Of a DNA stretch of 64,000 nt, positions 60,301 to 64,000 are shown one piece after another. How positions within the stretch are numbered: the first letter of the stretch is position 1; every line of letters starts with the position of its first letter. The DNA comes from Pithys albifrons albifrons. Lineage: Eukaryota > Chordata > Aves > Passeriformes > Thamnophilidae. The position numbers were made by a program, and so were the translations under genes. The notes beneath the pieces are model-generated. The model was not told the origin of the DNA. It saw only the letters and a list, made by a program, of their open reading frames with translations, and made no database searches. The stretch covers positions 33,735,375 to 33,799,374 of the forward strand of contig NC_092497.1 of assembly GCF_047495875.1 (NCBI RefSeq). The letters are read 5' to 3'.

Positions 60301-62815
60301 TAAAGATGTTTAATTCCTACAAATGGTGAAATATTTTGACTGCTTACTAGTTTCAACTAAAATGATCTCATATTCCTTCAGGTTTTTGAGCAGAATGCAA
60401 TTTTTAGATTAAACACAAGAGGGTGACAAACATTTAGGAGTTTTAACAAAGCAAATCATTCCAAAGAAGAATAAACCAGCTCAAATAATACATAAAATTA
60501 ACACTTTACTAAGTAAACCTAAGATAGAAGATGCACAAGAGTAGCTGGGAAGGGAAACCACGTATGAGTCTAGGATTTTTATAAGTTTTCCTTTCTGTGG
60601 CTCAGCTAATATATTCTCACACTGTATGGAATAGTATATACTGCAAGGAAAAGGTACTTTTTTTGTTCCCTGCCCATCTTCTGTCTTCTCCATTACCCCA
60701 TTACATTCTCCAGGAATTCAAATACAGTCCTTAGAAGACCTGTTTGATGACATTTTCACTACATCTTTCAAACTTCCATTATAGTTCCCAATCATGCTTT
60801 CTGGCAACGACAAAAATGTTACATTGAAAAGGCCTGGGACCAGTTTCTCAGTTCTGAGCTCATTTCTGCTAATTGAAATAGTAATAAGGTTTTACTTATG
60901 TGTGTATTTTGTCTTTGTTAAAACATATCAGTTCCATTAAGATTTTTAACTGGTATATATTAGTATGTGTACACTGATCCTGACAAAATATGCAAGCGAA
61001 CCAGGCTAAGCCATATACTATATGTCTATTCTGCAGATACAACTGTGTCTTAAACAACCATGATGGATACCTTGTTCAAAATTTGTGCTCTTCTCTGAGT
61101 GAGGAATGATGCATAATGTTCTTATTTGTGACAAACTGCCTCACCAACAGCTCAAAAAGCAGAAACAAAATTAGAAAATGATGACAAACAGGATGCATGA
61201 TCTTACAGTAATTGCACAGTTTTTCCTCTGTGTGATGGTTGCTGAGAAAACAAATTTCCGATTGGTGTAATAAACATACAAGAACGTACAACCTTATGAC
61301 TCGGAATTCTGAGGATCTTTGCAAAGCAAATGTACAACCCTGAAAAGCCATTAAGATTGCATTATTAAACTCTCAACATCTGTATAAGTACTCTTCTGCA
61401 ATAGGCCTAGTACGGGTATGAGAGACTGAAGGATATCTCAGCCCACCAGATACCATTTTAGACTTCACTTTGACACCGGAAAATCTGTGAATCTCCCCTG
61501 AAGGCAGGGGGACATAATACGAAAAAGAGCTGTAGCTCTTTTTGTACACACTAAAGGATTTTCTTCTTACCTTGGCTTCCTCCCAGAGTGGCAAGTTGAA
61601 AGGCTTCTTCAAGAGTCAATCCTGTTTGATTCACTTTGTTGATCTGAAGGCTATTAGATGCCATCATTGCTTTCCTGATAGCATCAAGCATAGAAGCTGA
61701 ATAACCACCAGCAACATCTAGAAGGGATCAGACTCTTAGAAACACGCTTTGGCATAATTCTCTATGTTGTATTTCAATTGAAAGTTGCAAAGAGACAGAT
61801 GTGATAAATACAAGAGGTTTTACTCCTAAGCACTGTCTCTGAATGCATAATTCTTGATGAAAGTGTTCTCTCACACAGTCTGGTGAAGAAAACACAACAC
61901 AAAACCAGAAACCTGAGAGGTTGTTGTTCCAGCCCTCTTTACACTCTCAACAGGAAGAAAACTATTCAGGTTTTTTTTCTTTTGAAACACTTTTGGACCA
62001 GTCCTAGACTTTCAATACTGTAGAGTTCTTTACTCCAGAAGCAGTGGGGGAAAAAAAGCAGGACCATAAGTTGGAGACATGCTGACTTTTAATTATGAAC
62101 AGGAGGGCATGTTTTTTCTCTCCCAATGGTTTGCAAAAGAAACCATTTGTACAGCAAACTACTAACCTGTTCCAAGACCAAGCTTCACATTGTGTTCCAG
62201 GACCTTTCGCACATTTAAGACACCACTGCGCAACCTGGATTGTAAGAAGAAACATGTTGAGGCTGTACAGCCATTTTATGACAAAGGATCTCAGAATGTG
62301 TAAGATAAATTTTGTTTATTATTTATTCTGACTGGATACCATGCATTATCTTATTTCTGCTTAATGGAAGACTGTATAGTCCCTTTCCTCAAAACACAAG
62401 CATAGTCTTGAGGGAAGGCATTGGCCTGAATCTGCCATTGATAGAACCATCAAAAGAAACAAAATTTTTAAAAACAAATATTTATATAGATATAAATATA
62501 AGTATAGATATAATAACTAGACTGAAAGATCACAAGTCAGTCCAGAGCACACTATACAGAAGTGGATTGCGAATAGTTACGTTCAACCCAATGTTGCTTA
62601 TGGTGGAGTGGGCTATCATGTTAATAGCCTTGCAATGGTAGTGTGAACTCATGGTACCATGTGAAAACAGCTTTATTTAATTATATACCATTTGTCTTTA
62701 ATTTTTTTTTAACTTACGAAAAGTTAGAATTGGGACAATGTGAAATTGCAGCTCCGCGAAGACTAAAAAGTTTCAGCTCTTCTTCAGAAAGATAACAAGC
62801 ATGAGCCATCACTGT
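57311..62815 (-). CDS. GDA: Guanine deaminase (GDA), C-terminal six coding exons; 5' part lies beyond the window
   Basis: Minus-strand exons in transcript order: 62815-62718, 62234-62167, 61717-61571, 59509-59391, 58431-58404 and 57381-57311. Every junction is AG/GT and the phases close to 531 nt (176 residues plus TAA). GDA hydrolyses guanine to xanthine and ammonia in the cytosol. Visible hallmarks are MAHACYLSEEEL (zinc-ligand His region of the amidohydrolase barrel), SHCPNSN, and GLGTDVAGG, whose Asp is the metal/catalytic ligand, created across the 62167/61717 junction. Further on are EEAFQLATLGGSQALGLD, GNFEVGKEFDALLVN and the C-terminus VVPFSSSV. Human GDA has 454 residues, so roughly the last 40 percent is here. 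Compared with the human sequence as recalled, the segment before QKFLYLGDD is about four residues shorter. Upstream exons with the HxH motif are not found in 62.8-64 kb. Confidence 0.95.
58404..58431 (-). other. GDA: 28-nt GDA microexon
   Basis: Read on the minus strand, a TTTTGTAG acceptor is followed by 28 nt encoding DTLQKFLYL plus one base, then a GTATGG donor. It joins the phase-0 end of the exon at 59391 to the phase-1 start of the last exon at 57381 and restores the conserved QKFLYLGDDRN motif. No ORF search would find it. It was located by looking for the missing GDA motif between the two flanking exons. Confidence 0.9.
58824..58894. repeat. 16-bp minisatellite, 4.4 units, in a GDA intron
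   Basis: GAGAAGGTTTTTGTAT repeated four times exactly, plus a partial fifth unit, between the microexon at 58404 and the exon at 59391. Exact identity suggests recent expansion. Confidence 0.95.
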
Positions 62816-64000
62816 CTAAAGAGAAAGAAAATCACCAGTTTACTCAATATTACATTTACTTCAGTGGCTGTGAGTGTTGTAAGAGGACACATTTCCATCA
62901 AGTGAAATTAACACACTTCTTGAATGAAGCTCTTAAAATCCGCAAGGGAAAAAACTCTGATTACCTTTAGTATGCTTGAGATATCATCCCTTCAGCTTTA
63001 TTTCATTTATTCATGTAAGAAGCTAGGGTGCTGACTCTTGCAGTGACTGCTGTGACATAGGATCTTCAAGAAGCAAGAGCAAGAATTCCCAAATTGTCCT
63101 AGCACTGTAGTAACCTTATGATTATATTGCATAGCTAACACAGAGATTAATTATTGGGGCCAGGAGTATCTCAAATACAATGAAAGATATATGTACTCTT
63201 AGCCTGTTTCCTGTTGCCTCTCTAAAGGTTTGAAGAGGTGAATATATAAATATATTTATGAAATATTTATTAAGTAAAATAATCTGATTTGTTATGCAAA
63301 TGATAATGATGTTTATTTCTTAGCCTACTTTAAAAATTACTTAGCCTGACTTTAAAAATTAATTCACAAGTAGCATACACAAAACACAGAAGTATAGAAT
63401 AGTATAATTTAATAGTATGTAAACCAATTATCCCCAGACAAATCTAACTGGCATTACCTCATGTGCCAAATGCCCACTGTAAGAGAAGAGCGAGAGCTCT
63501 GTTAGATGTGATCTGCTGATAAAAATGAGTGGCACAGAGACTGTTTCCACTAAGCATCTCCTAATAGCACTTGTAACCCTTGATATCTCCACTTATCAAG
63601 CTCAGTGCAGCTGAAAATGCAAGGCAGACAGTCACATCTTCAATTAAGGACATACATATGCTGGCTGCTGAAGCATATCTCTGCTGATCTGTACTGTTTT
63701 TTAAAAAGAAGGAAATATTTCAGCAGCAGCTCCAAAAATACATACTTTTAAAACAGTTTAAAAATTGATTTAATGTCTTAGTTTTGGTGGGTAGGGAGAG
63801 GAGAATGTCTGAGGTTCTGTTATGCTTGTGTTTAATAGAATGGTCTCCCAAACAATCAGACCCCTGGCTCCAGAAAGTACCAGTCTAACATATAAAAGTC
63901 TGACAGAATTAAGACCTGTGTTTTTGCAGCACTAATATTCTCTTTAGTACACTCAGGACACATCAAATCAGCATGCATAGGGCTGCGCTAGAAAACAAAG
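62816..64000 (-). other. GDA: Part of a GDA intron
   Basis: Lies upstream of the exon at 62815 on the minus strand. I searched for the preceding GDA segment (SVYDKNNLLTNK-like) and did not find it, so the next exon is beyond the window. Confidence 0.6.

Noticed and set aside
63458..63476. Possible 19-nt GDA microexon with AG and GT borders on the minus strand
   Set aside because: No frame gives residues resembling the GDA segment that should precede TVMAHACYLS.

Overview
The window is a piece of an avian nuclear genome. It has vertebrate multi-exon genes, one CpG-island promoter, and interspersed repeats typical of birds: CR1 LINEs, ERVL-like solo LTRs and a CR1-tailed tRNA-Ile SINE. It contains two recognisable protein genes in convergent orientation. 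ZFAND5 lies on the plus strand: promoter about 25.8-27.9 kb, five coding exons from 29,584 to 40,014. GDA (guanine deaminase) lies on the minus strand: its last six coding exons run from 62,815 down to 57,311 and its 5' part is outside the window. GDA and ZFAND5 are also convergent neighbours on human 9q21, whose avian counterpart is the Z chromosome, so this is probably Z-linked DNA.

Three repeats narrow the host. The left edge (1-1345) carries an RTE-clade LINE fragment of the type called AviRTE in birds. At 43,799-43,920 there is a tRNA-Ile/CR1 SINE fragment resembling TguSINE1 of passerines. At 3758-4120 and 23,319-23,687 there are two full-length copies of a SINE with a tRNA-Gln head fused to a 5S-rRNA-like segment, both with perfect target-site duplications. 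The combination suggests a passerine, most likely a suboscine (Tyranni). That is inference from recalled repeat distributions, not a database result.

Layout. 1-25.8 kb: intergenic, repeat-rich, no credible protein gene; RTE LINE, several LTRs (four with exact 5-bp duplications or clear TG/CA ends), the two composite SINEs, a 3 kb decayed CR1 and a short hAT-type MITE with an exact 8-bp duplication. 25.8-27.9 kb: CpG island with two likely alternative first exons of ZFAND5, a 13-unit TGCCC repeat (G-quadruplex-prone) and a TATA box. 29.5-40.0 kb: ZFAND5 coding exons; an 8.7 kb third coding intron holds an antisense LTR and a CR1. 40.0-41.5 kb: ZFAND5 3' UTR. 41.5-57.3 kb: intergenic DNA and GDA 3' UTR, with a CR1 carrying long RT reading frames at 45-46.3 kb and an LTR at 48-48.9 kb. 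57.3-64 kb: GDA 3' exons and introns, including a 28-nt microexon.

The two genes are functionally unrelated: ZFAND5 is a ubiquitin/proteasome-linked A20/AN1 zinc-finger protein, GDA a purine-salvage/catabolism enzyme. No prokaryotic system, CRISPR array or operon is present. The item most likely to be under-described is the composite tRNA-Gln/5S SINE and its probable RTE partner.
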